A stretch of 64,000 bases of DNA, taken from positions 137,615-201,614 of the forward strand of contig JTDE01000176.1 of NCBI GenBank assembly GCA_014338405.1. Reading direction: 5' to 3'. Shown here in pieces: positions 14,701 through 27,250 of this stretch. Positions within the stretch are counted from its first letter, which is position 1. Every line of letters starts with the position of its first letter. The notes beneath the pieces are model-generated. The model was not told the DNA's origin. It worked only from the letters and a program-made list of their open reading frames with translations, and did not search any database. The translations under genes and the position numbers were made by a program. The stretch comes from Paragonimus skrjabini miyazakii. Taxonomy: Eukaryota; Platyhelminthes; Trematoda; Plagiorchiida; Troglotrematidae.

Positions 14701-15145
14701 TTGAAAATCGATGTTAGTTCAGTCCATATAAGGATTGCCACCCAGTCAGCTAAATGCACGAACCAGTTTTCATGATCAGAATGTAGTTAGCCCCTCGACA
14801 ACTATGTCTGTCACAAACATTTGGCCATGGCATTCTCGAACCAGAGTCAGTGAATAGTGCAACGTACGCCGAAACAATTGTGTATAGTTTTTTGGACTGT
14901 TTTGAATTACTAATTGCATTTCGTCGACTACTCATTTCATGACACTCATCCAATAGATCGCATTGACTGGATGAGTTCAATGACTATCTGATTACAAGCG
15001 CTACCACATCTGTGACTGATGTTATCGATCGCATGATGGTAGTTGCGAGATGAACATATCGGGATATGTTTCCACAATGTTTGATGGTGTGTGGTCTTTA
15101 TGGAGGAAACTACATAACACTTGATTTTCTAATTTACCACTTATA
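14701..15145. repeat. Unnamed dispersed repeat, copy 1 (uninterrupted)
   Basis: This stretch aligns along most of its length with 26291-27250. Shared stretches include GTTAGTTCAGTCCA / GTTAATTCAGTCCA, CCAGTTTTCATGATCAGAATG, CGATCGCATGATGG / TAGATCGCATGATGG and ACTACATAA near the right end. No open frame or terminal repeat identifies its class. It is informative because it carries AACTATGT once (14800-14807), the position where copy 2 carries an inserted SINE dimer, so it serves as an empty-site paralogue. Orientation is unknown. Confidence 0.7.
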
Positions 15146-15717
15146 CGGTGCACCTTCGAATCGGTGCTCAGCAGAACGGAATCTCAATGGTGGTGTAGGC
15201 CGGCGCGGAAATTTGTTAGTCAAATCAAGGGCAAGTGGGAAAGGTTAGCTATATTAGTTAAAGCTCGGGCTCATGTCGCCTAAGAGTTTGCCACACGCGG
15301 TCTATCTATAGGTGAATCTAGCACGCTGTTTAAATCGTTGATTATGAACATAATTATTAATTTTATTATATTAGCAACTAAAGTATACCATGAGTCATGT
15401 TTTACTTCTTTGCTAGCCAGTGTTTTGTATCGTCTGTTCTCGCAAACTAGGTTACATATACATTCCAGGGCAGAACGGTTTTTTAATCAGCTTTGTCATA
15501 AATATAATTCTCTTGAAGTGAAGCTGTCTGAAAGACTCGTTGTTGTCCTCAACGAGCTTCTCCTCAGTGTGTATTGCATTGGACCAAACCGATGGTTAAC
15601 AGAATGCCGCAGAGTTAACATCAATCGATTTTTCTAAAGAAGAGAACGTTTTTTGAGCATAAGTCTTAAGCTGTTTGGTTGGAGTTAACAGACAGTAACT
15701 GTGTCTCCATTTCGAGA
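15146..15717. other. No supported gene
   Basis: A 99-codon plus frame at 15338-15637 has no recognisable motif and is within chance expectation. The last 60 bases before the SINE may contain a heavily decayed inverted SINE tail, but I cannot support it. Confidence 0.45.
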
Positions 15718-16020
15718 CGATCGGGCAACCTGATCATTACTCACAAACGTAAGTGGTTGAGTGTTCACATATGATAATTCGGACGTGCCTAACGTGAGGT
15801 CAAGAGCGCAGTGGTCAACACAGTTGGCTCATAAAAAGCGTGACCAGAATTCTAGTCCCGGCAGTGGCGATGATATGCACTACTGACGAGCTTTAATGAG
15901 AGCGAAACTCGAGTTTAGTGCTTCTTCTGTTCGTAAATGGGTCGACCGGAAAGTCTATGGGAATGCGACAGCTGCAACCAATTGTGGGGGATTTTCAATC
16001 TATATCTAAACCAAAATCTT
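15718..16020 (+). mobile_element. tRNA-derived SINE, most complete copy
   Basis: A roughly 300-bp short interspersed element, the reference copy for the family in this window. The head (from about 15718) leads into a tRNA-related segment with an internal Pol III promoter: box A-like GAGCGCAGTGG at 15804-15814 and box B-like GAATTCTAGTCC at 15847-15858, spaced as in tRNA genes. The body contains ACTACTGACGAGC, and the tail contains GCGACAGCTGCAA and TTCAATCTATAT. SINEs encode no protein and are copied by a partner LINE, which I do not see here. Related pieces occur at 11434, 17821, 18341, 26404, 28290, 56414 and 58631. Confidence 0.8.
15804..15858 (+). promoter_or_regulatory. Internal Pol III promoter (box A / box B) of SINE
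   Basis: Box A resembles the tRNA consensus TGGCNNAGTGG, and the minus-oriented copy at 26404-26660 keeps it better (TGGCGCAATGG on the minus strand at 26589-26599). Box B resembles GGTTCGANTCC with substitutions. The two boxes lie about 43 bp apart (start to start), compatible with a tRNA origin. Present activity is unknown. Confidence 0.6.
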
Positions 16021-17820
16021 TATCTGCTCATCAGCATTCGGTAAGTATTCATTTAGGTATGTTTTCGTAGACTCAAATCAGACTCAATAAATAAAGAAAA
16101 GATGTTGTAACGGTATTTGTTGCAGATTGAAATAAACCCTTTTTTTATTTGCATCCAACTCTTTGGGCAATCATCTCGAAATTGACCTCACAATATACAT
16201 TTACATTTAAGGAGAACAAAACCATACTAACGGTGGATTGAAATCACTTCACTCTACATCTGCTAGACATTTCAATCTGTAAGCGGCATGCTATTTTAAG
16301 GGTGTATTATTACGCATACTTTAAAACCATCCGAATTTAGGCGCAACAACAAATTCAAATTCAAATTTGTTCAATAACAAATATTTACGAAATGTTCATC
16401 TATAAATACTTTTTTTAGTTAAATAAATGGAATGACAGGCACAATAGTTCTATCGCTACATGTGATCATATCGTGCGATTGGGGAAAAACGTTCAAACTT
16501 ACTGTTGTCTTGTTTATCTTCCACCTCCGGCCTCCGTTTTTTGTCAAAAAAGTATAACAATTGCATTTCACCTCTTCTTTGGTTTCCCTAAAGTAAAGGT
16601 AGTTTTAGAAAGACACAAGTAACTATTTATTTGCTTTCAGTTAATTGTTCATTTATTTTAATTTTGAGTGTAACACGTTTGTGATTTGCAGTAGTATACG
16701 AAATAAATCCATCTAACGAATTTCTTACTTTATCTGTCTTGTGCACATTGGTAATTGAGACAATTTGCTTCACGTTTTCAAATGCATACAACAAAAAATG
16801 CTCATCGAAATGACTAATCACATTCATGCAGTTAGTGCTGTCATTACCAATTAGCGCTTATTTGTAGTCTATTTTCAAAGATGAGCAGTTGCTTTGGCAG
16901 ATTTGTGCGCTCAATTGTTGATTGTTTTTGTCTGGAAATCTGACAGTCGTCTAGTTGCTACCGTGTCGCGCTGGAATATGTATAGCAGAGTGCAATTTTG
17001 CGAGTTATAATGCGGCTTCTTCTCTTGACTGTCGGCTAAAAATCGAACAAGACCATTAGCTGTTTGCAAACGGTTTGAATAAACTTGGGTTCCGGAATGT
17101 TTGCGATTACTGCTTATTTAAGACCGGCAGGCGGGCAAAATGGAGGAGGTGCAGAACCCAACATGGTAGTCAACTGGGGGACTTGAATATCAATTCTGAC
17201 TGGTTAGATTTTTAGTGATTTTGCATGTTTTTCTAAAAAGCGATAGAACTCCGCTTGTTTTATAATGTTCAGTAGCCACTCATAGGGTTATATACAGTTT
17301 ATAGACTACTCGGTATCAGTTGAGACACGTTTCAACTCGTGTTGCAAGTTACGCAGCGTAACAGTACATACCTTGACTAAAAAATTGTTTGATTCAACAA
17401 ACTGGTTTACTTTAAATGCGTTCGTCAACTGGAAAATAATTTTGCCATGAAAATTGTTCATTCATTGTACAATCTATGATTAGCTACCTAATTTACCGGG
17501 TCCGTTTTGATCAAACATAATTATTTCACAAATTAAACTGGTGAACTTGTTTACAACGTACAAATGAAGATTCCCCTAAGATCGTTCACAATTGAATTGC
17601 AAACAATATGATACAGTATTGCTTATGTTGTTCAATATGAAATCGTATTTTTTCCTAAGCTAAACGTATGTAAGACAGTGCAAAGTTTTCGAGAAGCATT
17701 TTCATACGAGTCTGCGTTCAAAATAAACGAGAATTAATTGATGATTCAATCGACGTATATAACTGATATAAAGTGATATCGCACCGTTAAAGCCAATTCG
17801 AGTTCGGGAACTTAAGTTAC
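16021..17820. other. No supported gene
   Basis: AT-rich sequence with no recognisable open frame, RNA gene or repeat. Confidence 0.5.
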
Positions 17821-18011
17821 TTCAAGTTGAATACTACACACACGATCTTAGCATTTCCACTTAGGCATATCCTCCAAATGTCAATTGCTGGTGAGTTCTA
17901 GTAAGAATGAAACTGGAGTCTAATGCTTCCTTTCGAAGGGGTTTATCTAAAAGACTTATCTGAATACGAAAACTATGACCAGGTGTGGATGATGTTTGAT
18001 TTGAAATAACC
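17821..18011. repeat. Old foldback unit made from SINE tails
   Basis: The layout is the same as the palindrome at 28290-28461: an inverted SINE tail (17821 to about 17880, starting TTCAAGTTGAA exactly as the younger copy does), a plus-oriented piece of SINE body (GAAACTGGAGTCTAATGCTTC, about 17909-17929, one change from the other unit), then a plus-oriented tail ending GATGATGTTTGATTTGAA near 18005 and ATAACC at 18006-18011. The arms have diverged much more than in the 28290 copy, so this is an older example of the same composite rather than a coincidence. Confidence 0.6.
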
Positions 18012-18340
18012 ACAAAATGTTGCCTTATACCATGCATACTGATGAACAAAGTTCATCTAGAAGTTTGTAACCTGCCTCAAGCTGCCCTTTTCTGGATATA
18101 CTTGTTATCCGTAAAGCAGACGGGGCACCGGGAGCCCATGTTCATTGGAAACAAATGTGAACAAATCACATCCGAAATGTTCACGGCAACCACTCGAATT
18201 GCGATGTAGTTACATTTGCAGAAGTTTGCATCCAAGATTTTCTAAAAGATTCATTTACGCATCTCAAATTGAAGATATATTCCACGTGGACATCCCTAAC
18301 GTTATTGTTCAAGTTAACGCCAATAATACGAGATACTGTT
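18012..18340. other. No supported gene
   Basis: Spacer between two SINE-tail units. It holds a short plus frame with no recognisable motif. TTCAAGTTAAC at about 18308 may be the remnant of an inverted arm for the next unit. Confidence 0.4.
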
Positions 18341-18426
18341 TGGAAACCTTCGGTTAATAAACCATACAGACTTATCGGAGTGGAAAAGCTGCGACCAAAT
18401 CTGGATGATTTTAATTTGAAATAACC
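18341..18426 (+). repeat. Diverged SINE tail fragment
   Basis: The segment around GACTTATCGG, AAAGCTGCGACCAAAT and GGATGATTTTAATTTGAA followed by ATAACC matches the tail of the 17821-18011 unit, including the same terminal ATAACC. It is probably a second, partial insertion of the same family or a local duplication. Confidence 0.5.
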
Positions 18427-21400
18427 TAAATCTCCGAAATTTCATTACTAGAATAGGTTTCTGTGCTCTACTGTTTATTAATAAATCCCGCTGCACGGTA
18501 ATTTTTCCTGATGAAGTTGAACGTTTTATTCTGCTGAACCTTACTGTTCATTGCATTTATAAGTATGTCTACAGTTGACTCTTCTTGGTCGTGTTATTCA
18601 TCACCTCGATGAGTATATCAGTACAAGTAGGGCTATGGATGCTTGTGAAAACCGCTCCGTTCTTTAGTATTATAATAGAACAGTGTTTCTAATTCCGGCT
18701 ACTGTCACCTGTATACAGACATTTTTGGGAGGGAGAACAAAAACTTGCCCACTGCTTCGTTCAGGTGTATTCGGAACAGTTAACGTAATCTACTTCATCC
18801 AATCGTTTCTAAGGTCATATTCGGTTTCCCATAGTATTGTAGGCTAACTGAAACTATCTATTTTAAACAGACGAATGTAGGAAATGCAATAGCTAAGGAG
18901 TGGAATACTACGACAGTTCACATCAAGTTCAACGAAACATAAACCCAATATAACAGAGTTAGCTACTACGTTGTTCCTTCTGGTGCCTTCCAACTTTCGG
19001 TTTTGGTGCTCAGCCACGTTTTGATTAGCCATTTTTCTCGGTAACTTTGAGTTGGTATTTGACTTTAACTGGGCTATATCACTTTATTACTTTCACATTT
19101 GACGACTGAATCAGTAATTACTTCTTGGAATATCCTGTATGGAAATTCAAGTCAATAGCGATAGATACACACCAGATAGTCAGTAAAATATAATTGTAAA
19201 CGAATATTCGACCAATCTGGTGTAAAGTCAAAACAGCAGTGTATTACCAATCAGGATCCAGGAGAGAGAGTAAGTCATGAATTTCTTTTACTGTCAAATA
19301 TTTATCCTGCTCTTCTGATTAAGACATGTATAGAGCAATTTCAGATGCCGCAGCGGTAATTCTTGCAAGCTCAAACCGTTTGATGATAGACGTTTTATAT
19401 TCTATGCGCCAAGGTCGCTGAACGACTGAACGATAACACTGCCAACCGTAGTCAAAATCTAACTATTATTCCTAGCAATCATAGACCTTTTGAACCGTTG
19501 AATGTGTGAAAAATTGTGTATAGAAATAGATATATTTGACGTTCAGGTTGATTGTTGCCAAATAGACTACTTGAAACGACTTGTTTACCGATGAGTACAC
19601 TTTGAGTTTGCAAGTGATATTAACATTTAATAAAAAATGCCATACTGTTTAGCATGCGTAGAAAATAGACGCATGTTTGCTCAAGTGATTTTGGTTAAAT
19701 CGTTTTCTAACTCTTCTCACGAGTTTTCCGAAACCAGAAACGTTTGTAAATTACATAGTCATTCGGCTTCACGACTTCCACTGTAAATTTTCTTATCATG
19801 TCTTTAGGCTTGCAACAACGTTTTGCGTTAATTTCACAAAAATACAAATTCTCAGTTTCAATCTATTAAAGTATGTCTTAAGTCGACGAAATTCACTTGA
19901 ACTTCGCCAGTTTGCCTCCAGACCTGACGTAAATGAAATTATATGATTACATTTCACAGACAACGCCAATATGATGAAATAAATATGATCAATTCGCGAA
20001 CCGTAGTGATTGCCATCTGTCGGTGTTTGTCGGTTAGCATGCCTGATTACATGGAAATGTGTTGTACTATATGAACAACCGGATCTTATATGCAGCGGTT
20101 CAGTAAGAAGTGTTACAAGGATGACTGGCCGATATTCGTGAAAAATAGTATGAACGTCTTCTATTGAAACACCCACAGTAACTCAGTGTTTGAGCAGTAC
20201 ACTCGCGCATAATTGCAGCAACCCCGAGCGATAACCGTGCAGTGTACAAAAATGTGGGCTCGTCCGCTCCTTTCTGGCGAAAAACAGCAAACTATCCCTC
20301 AAACGTTTTGCAAAGAATCTACCCAGTGTTGCTATAGTTCCTTGAAACCCGTCAAAGGAACTCCCACCAAATGACCGCGCTGTTTACCATACATTATGGA
20401 CTGCTCACACCCTGGGTCGATGAAAACGTTTATTCAAATGGCGTACTTGCAATATGTTGCAAGGATCTTTTGGTTTAAACTGAATGGGTCCCCCTAAAAT
20501 TCTATTACCTGGCCGATTTTGCTCTTCTCAAATTTCTCCTAAGGTAAAACGTATGTTTTAGCGTTATGTTGTTAGCGTAGACCTCTTGCTGTCCAACGTT
20601 CGTTATGCGACTCTATTCCAGACAGAGGAATTCTTATTTTTCGTACAGTGTTATTTTGCTGAACAAATGCTGGATGGTATAAGAACGATCAGGTTATTCT
20701 ATTCTCAAAGAATGCGGGGCGCAGGTAGTTAGCCTTACTGCCTGAGTTCTGTTGCAGCTAATCTTTTTTATAATGTAAACGCACACTTCCTGTAGTGACC
20801 TGCAACCCAGAATGACTTGCGACCCGAAGACCAGGTTACTGAGGCCCAAGTTCCAACTATGACGTCGTAAACATTTTGATGTTATGATAAAACAACATTG
20901 TCCCACCCGATGAGCTTACATGTCGAGTGTTCCACCTTATTTGAAGAGGCACCTTCATTGAGGAAATAGTTTTAACCTAGATTGAGGGTGATACTTGTTT
21001 GAGGTGCCATGTTAGATCACGCCTATCGATTATGGAAATAAATCATCAACTTAACGGAAGCCTAACACATGGCTCCGAGGTTTACCTATTGTATGCATTG
21101 TTACTTCATCAGAACTAGGATTGTTGTTGTAGGTAATATTTTTAGATGGTCTAAATGAACAGAACTCCATATTTATACTACTTAGATTTTGTTGCTGGTG
21201 TTGGTTATTCATTAGCTCCTTGTTTGTTATTCATCTCTACTGTCAATTTCTTGTTACGGATATTGAATTGAAAAATGTGTCATTTCGACGTTTCTGACCT
21301 AATGTTACAGCTAAGCACCACATATGTCCCATTCAGTGAACATTGCAAATGTGGTTACATTAAGTGATTTCGGATACCTAAGTGTTGTATATGTGATACG

Positions 21401-21636
21401 GTAATGCACAGAAACTATCGTCATCCAAACTGTGTAAACATTCCATCAAAACATGAAGACAAACGTTACATGGTGTTAACACTACGATTTGTGTGAACGA
21501 CCTGGTTGTACCAACATTGTGATCTGTCCCCAGAAGGTGCCTCGCAAAGTATGGCTGTCCGTTCGCTCAGCGAACTGAACCAACTATTTTGGAAGATACT
21601 CTGCCATTTGTTGACGTAAGTACCGGCCCGTTCTAC
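18427..21636. other. No supported gene
   Basis: A 126-codon minus frame (20176-19796) is unrecognisable and within chance. A possible 82-bp plus exon (21534-21615) has a pyrimidine-rich 3' splice site ending CCCCAG and a GTAAGT donor with an open frame between, but it has no partner and no homology I recognise; it lies next to PLE remains. Confidence 0.45.
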
Positions 21637-21950
21637 CTAAGTAACTGTTACTGTAACTGCAAGTGAACTGATAAACGATATTTGAAGCAGAACAGTTAGG
21701 TGTGTCACGTCTGCTGTTTCCATGACTAACTCGTGAATATAATACATTTTCTTTGAACTCACAGAAACCTCTTTCAAGGCGCTTACTAACTCGATTGAGT
21801 CTTTTACACAGTGTGGTGACAGCAATTCCCGAACTGGGTTAAGTACGTCAACGAGCGATCGCGCGAGCTGGTGGTAAGGTGCACTGTCCACGGTCAAGAT
21901 GGGGCATAACGGGACTACCTTCATTGTGCAATTTTAGTGTGCCTCTCATA
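21637..21950 (-). mobile_element. Penelope-like element fragment (RT N-terminal part)
   Basis: On the minus strand the frame 21924-21637 carries the PLE block that follows the LPKTHK motif: CPILTVDSAPYHQLARSLVD and the adjoining LNPVRELLSPHCVKDSIEL, then SSKKMYYI where active copies have the start of RT motif A. The motif A aspartate region is deleted and the frame then runs into unrelated sequence. Just upstream on the same strand (about 21950-21925) a degenerate RHTK echoes the KTHK motif in another frame. It is a short, dead remnant. Its residues differ clearly from the copy at 35153-37551, so more than one PLE lineage has been active in this genome. Confidence 0.75.
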
Positions 21951-24900
21951 TGTGATGTTTGACCTACACGTGGTTTAAGCTGTCTACACTTCGTCTCAGT
22001 AATGAACCCACTTAACCACAGGATTTGGGGTTGTTTTCAACCTACTTTTCTACCAACATATTATTCTGCGTTGTGCAATCAACTGATGATTTGTTAAGTG
22101 CACCTGAGGGTATTCAAGTGGACGAGTGTCCTCTGGACACGGGTCTTTCAGACCCAGCCAGCCATTAGCTGAAAACACTGACCATTACAGTGAATTATTG
22201 AGTTTCAAAGAGTTAATGCTGTCATCGTTTGACGGAGTTAATTGTTAAGTAAAAAGGTGGCAGACTGGTTAGTCACTTCCGTGATGTGGTTAATTTGTTG
22301 TTGATTATTTGTTTAAGGACGTAAACAGTTTAGCCAGTAGCCCCTAACTTGAAACAATCCTTCGTACCGAGACGGGGTTTCATCGTTTTTCCCTGCAGCT
22401 TAATTACATTTGATGGAAATAAGACGTACTACCTCTTAGCCATAAATTGGGCAAGATCGCCGTTGCATGACAGTTGTCACTGTTAATTTGATTTGTTGGC
22501 AGAAGCAGCTTTAATCAAACATTACTGTAACCTACGGCTCATTATTGTGAACAACAAAGTGCACACATCCCTTTGGCTTTCTGATTTTTATCAGTGGTTT
22601 GTTGACATTTTGAATGAGTGATAATTAACACATAGGATTTCTATCTATCGGCAACTTTCTTTGCATCATCCTTAATCCAACTCTCCCTCTGAAAAGTGTT
22701 ACACCGGCGAGCTTTTACCTTCAGGTCTATCTGACACACTTGTTAAAAGTTTGTTTGCAAATCGTTCACTATACGCATAGTGCTGCTTTTCCATGTTCGG
22801 TAAAATGTTTCCCATCTGAGTCTCATCGAAATATATTACCTAGTAAAGACTGATGCCTGAACATATCGTTTTTGGCCTCTAAGCCGAATCTGCCTACAAA
22901 TGGTTATATATTTTGGAAACGCTGAATATCCGTCCGATAACATGGTCTCTTTTCCGTTTAGAACTGACTGCAACATATTTGTAATAAGTTGCTTTTGAAA
23001 GTGACTTGATTGTGAAAATTCAGACATTTGGCTGTCTAAAATGAGTACATCTACCAAAATACTCGGTGTTCGCAAAATTTCTCTTTAGTTCCCAACATAG
23101 ATCAACTGGCACCGATTGATAGTAAGTGGGTAAACAGACGAGAACAGGCGCTATTCTTGCTTACTAAGCGGAAACCACTGTATTTTTCTAGTAGCAATCG
23201 TCACATGAATTTGCTTTAGTTCGCTAACAGTTTTTTTGAGTGGGCAAGTGTTGGTCTTGTCTGTAGCGCCGCGTGATAAATATCCTTCTACCACAGTAAA
23301 TATGCAGACATGTAACCAAAAGTAGTCACATTTGAAATCGTAAGGAGTACTGACAGTCAACCGCGTAGATTCAGGACAAACGTACACATGGAAAATTTCA
23401 ACCTCGCGACGTTCAACTGGTCAGATATAAAGTTATATTTGCTGTGGTAAACACGCAAATAGTCTAGGTGCCCAAAAACAATTCGTACAAACCCTCTACC
23501 TCCACTGGCTGACCATTCCATATCCATTTGAAACGGGACCAAGCGTGAATCACTCAACAACGGTGAACGCATTTCTCATGACAGACACACGCAACACTCC
23601 AACACATTCACCAACACTCCCTTCCTCCCACAGTAGACATAAATAGTCATCCAGTGTTGCTGACAGTTGAGCCTTTCGATGCCGTATTGACGTAGTTAAT
23701 GAAGATGTCTCAATTTAATAGAAAACGTAATGTTTTTAAATAACACTTCTGAGACTTGGTCTCTTGACCTAATTTAAATGTTTGTTCAGTATTACAGCAT
23801 CTTGTTAGCCACAATGTGAAACTCATAGTTCTTTAACAATAACGCCAACGAATGACCATGACAATGACGCCTGGCTGACTACACAATCAACACCAAGATA
23901 ATAAAATATGTGTCTTGACTACGTTCTTTATTTAGGGTTATGTGAAGTTTTCAGACCGTTTGTATAACACTGATATCAACCTGATTCTCACATGTGGTGG
24001 AAACCAAAAAAATGCTTTCAATGCAGTCGCCATCCACACTGCTTTGTGCCCAAATACAATATGATATAATGTTTCAGATTCTTTAGCCTGGTAGTCCGTC
24101 AACATATAAACACGACGTTCACCATAAGTATCACTGGGCAGCAGTGCTTTCAAATTGGAGGCATGTTTTATAGACATGTTGGTCTTCATCGTTCTACTGG
24201 ACCGTCGTCACGACAATTTTACTTAGCATTTTAAAGCACGTAAGGGAAGGTCACTTTGTATACAAACCAGCTGAACAACATAAAGTTGCTCAAACTCATT
24301 TAGTCATTGGGTGCGTGTGTCTTTCAAGAACCAGCCTGCCGAAATTGCCTTCATGAGTTTCAGCGAACAGTTCTGCAGACGCTTACTTATGTTCAGTAAA
24401 AGCTGATGTGCCAGTGGATGACACGAGGTGTAAAGTCATTTTCATTTCGGTGTCTGTAAGTCATTGTAAGAAAGTCATTTTGCTAGTTTTTCTGGGTAAG
24501 GAATTCTTCTGTGCCCCCTAATTCTTCCAGTGATCTGTCTCTGAGCACTTTCAATAAGTGCAAATGTTTTCGAAACAACAACCACAGGTTTGTGTGATTA
24601 TTTCGAGATATGGGCAGGTTATCGAGAGGATCACAGTGGAACCCATTCCAGGCGTGGATGGGTGACTAATTCATTCTGAGTGTTTGAAATTATTCTGTTA
24701 TCTTTTAGGTTTCTGTCACTGTGATCTGCAGGTCTAAATCACACACACATTAGTAACTTTTGTCTCCAAGATGGTTGTGAACACACTGGTGTTAGTGGCT
24801 TGAGGAGAGTCTCAAAAAAATGCCACTCTTGTTAGGGAACGGCTTTAACAAGTGTTCATTCACGTTGACATTGAACCCAAGTTTCGTTATATGACTCAAG

Positions 24901-26290
24901 AGCAGTTTGAGTACGTTCGTATAAACTATATATTTATGAAGGTTCCGTAATAAGATATAGTGAAAAACCCTCTCAAACGTTTAAGAAAGAGTAAGACAAA
25001 TCATAATGGTGGCGCAGAAGTCAAACATAAGAAAAAATTATTCGCTCTAATGATACAGCCTCGCTTATTTTTCTGTTGTCAAGCTTGTAAAACCTGCAAA
25101 CAGAGCCCAAATAGGTGTATTTGTCGGTAAATGTTAGGCGGCTCCGATAGCGCCATATGTGCCCCTCATATTATCAAAATCCCTGGGCTTATGTTTTTAT
25201 GGTGGTGACATTATTAATTATAACACGTCAATGTCAACTGCATGCAGCTGCCGCAGCCCCCAGGAAACCAACAGAACTGTTCTCAGAATTCCAGATATCG
25301 CGCAAATAGAAATTCATACAGCGCTCGAGTGATCGCTCATCTGTGCTGAAGCCACCTCCATCGCTATGTTTTCAGTAAGATATTTCTATCCAGTTTATAA
25401 AAAGAGACATGCTGATGACAATTTTTGCGTACTACTTCTGTCTTGATGAGGTTAATCGGATTTTGATTAGTGATGTATTTGATTGTCAAGCTGTAGTCCG
25501 CAGGAAGTCTTCGGATTCTATCGGAAAATTACAGATATGGTAGCTTTCTCAGACTATGCGTTCAAGGAACCAGTGTACCTCGAATAACTCCCTATCAACT
25601 TCGTTGTTTGCTCATAATCAGGTAATGTTCAGTTGCCGTTTATATTTTTGTAGGTGGATATGCAGTTGATATTCGAGACGGCTGGAAACTTACTAGATGA
25701 AAGAAAGAACTCATAGTAGACCAGTTTCAGAGAGTATTTACAAACGGATACGCCGAATTTGCATTACGTTGTACTGATTTTCTAAATATGACAATCATGC
25801 CGGACAAGCATACATATTGTTAGTGTGAATGACGCCTCGCGAATGAATGCCAAATTTGCTCAAGAGGTTTTCAGTGTATAGTGTTCATCAAAAGCGAGTC
25901 GCAATGTTTGAAACGCTCATCATCTCACTATAATTTTTGTGTGTAAACTGTGATGTAAATTGTTAAATTCTGTTTGTTCCCATCAACAAAACATCTAATC
26001 ACATAGAATGACTGTCCGAATTTGCAATTCGCCTTTGTCTTTGTATTCGGCAACCAAAGAGTGTGGTTTATTTATCTAGTCATCATATTCAACTCTTGCT
26101 TGCCTGTTGCATTCACTCCATGGCTCGATTGATCTCAAATATACTGAACTCAGAGAGATACATAAGAAAAGCTACAACATGCGACAGCTAGGTTTACTTT
26201 AGGTAACAATTCCAGCTCGTGAAGTTGAATGGAATATCCCTTTCGAACAGTCATTTTTGACTTGTTCAATTCTGCCTAAACCAATACAAC
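21951..26290. other. No supported gene
   Basis: About 4.3 kb with only short, unrecognisable frames. A pyrimidine-rich run near 23600-23633 resembles a 3' splice site, but the bases after it contain stops in every frame that I can see within a short distance. Confidence 0.45.
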
Positions 26291-26394
26291 TTTGAAACTC
26301 AATGTTAATTCAGTCCACTTAGGAGTTTCCACCCAGTCAACTGAGAAATAAACGAACCAGTTTTCATGATCAGAATGTAGTTGGTTCTCTTTAC

Positions 26395-26849
26395 AACTAT
26401 GTACCTAGACTGGGCATCACGCATTATTGATTGCAGCTATTGCATTCACATCGAATTTCCAGTCGGCCACAATCGTAAGCGAGCACCAGACACGAATTTT
26501 ACTCTCATTAGAGCTCGTCAGTAGTGCATATCCTTACCACTTCCGGGAATAGAACTCCGGCCACGCTTTCATGAGGCAACCGTGTTTACCATTGCGCCAT
26601 TGACCTCACATTGGGCACGATGAAATTAATATATGTGAACGCTCAACCACTTTTGGCTGTGCGTGATGACCAGTGGCAGGGATATGCACTACTGACGAGC
26701 TCTAACGAGGCTGAAACTTGAGTCTGGTGCTTCTTTTTGAGTGAGGCCGACTGGAAATTCGATACGAATGCGACAGCTGCGATCAGTTGGGAGTGGTGTT
26801 CAATCTATATGAAAACCAAAATCCTCCACTACTCCCCAGTAACTATGTA
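26395..26849. repeat. 9-bp target-site duplication flanking SINE dimer
   Basis: AACTATGTA occurs at 26395-26403 and again at 26841-26849, directly bordering the inserted SINE sequence. The uninterrupted paralogue at 14800-14807 has AACTATGT once, which supports the reading that the whole inverted pair lies inside one duplication. Confidence 0.75.
26404..26840. mobile_element. Inverted (head-to-head) SINE dimer
   Basis: The left half (about 26404-26660) is a nearly complete SINE in minus orientation, with box A at 26589-26599 and a box B-like block around 26545-26558, both on the minus strand. The right half (about 26670-26840) is plus oriented and starts just after the tRNA-like head (CAGTGGCAGGGATATG), continuing through ACTACTGACGAGCTCTAAC to the tail TTCAATCTATATG. 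Both outer ends are SINE tails. Because one target-site duplication encloses both halves, they probably integrated as a unit. Confidence 0.7.
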
Positions 26850-27250
26850 TCTCGCGAACAACTGCTCACAGAACCTCCTAACCAGAATTAGAGTGGTCCA
26901 GCGTAAACTGGAACAATTTTGTTCGGTTGTTTGGGTCGTCTCGCAATAATAACTGCAATCTGTTGACTTCTCATCCCATGTGATTAAAGCTATAGACCGC
27001 AGTTAGCATCGCATTGGCTGAATGAGTTCAGAAACTATCTGATTCCAAGCTCTATAACATCTGAGATTGAAGCCATAGATCGCATGATGGCACTTGTAAG
27101 AGGAATATATCGCAGAATGTTTCAATACTATTTGATGGAGCATCTGTGCACTAGACTTCATGGGATGTGGACCATTTCAAGATGATGGTGGAGGCTTCTG
27201 TTTCAGAAGACTACATAAAATGTGATGGTTTAATTTGATTTTACTACTGA

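Larger units (their letters stand above)
26291..27250. repeat. Unnamed dispersed repeat, copy 2 (interrupted by SINE dimer)
   Basis: Homologous to 14701-15145 on both sides of a 446-bp interval. The left flank ends in AACTATGTA (26395-26403) and the right flank resumes with the same nine bases (26841-26849); copy 1 has this site only once. The right part includes TAGATCGCATGATGG and AGACTACATAA, matching copy 1. It is slightly longer than copy 1, with an extra segment around GATGATGGTGGAGGC. Confidence 0.7.

Noticed and set aside
21534..21615. Possible plus-strand exon next to the PLE fragment
   Set aside because: Good splice-site sequences, but the 26-codon peptide is unrecognisable and there is no compatible neighbour.
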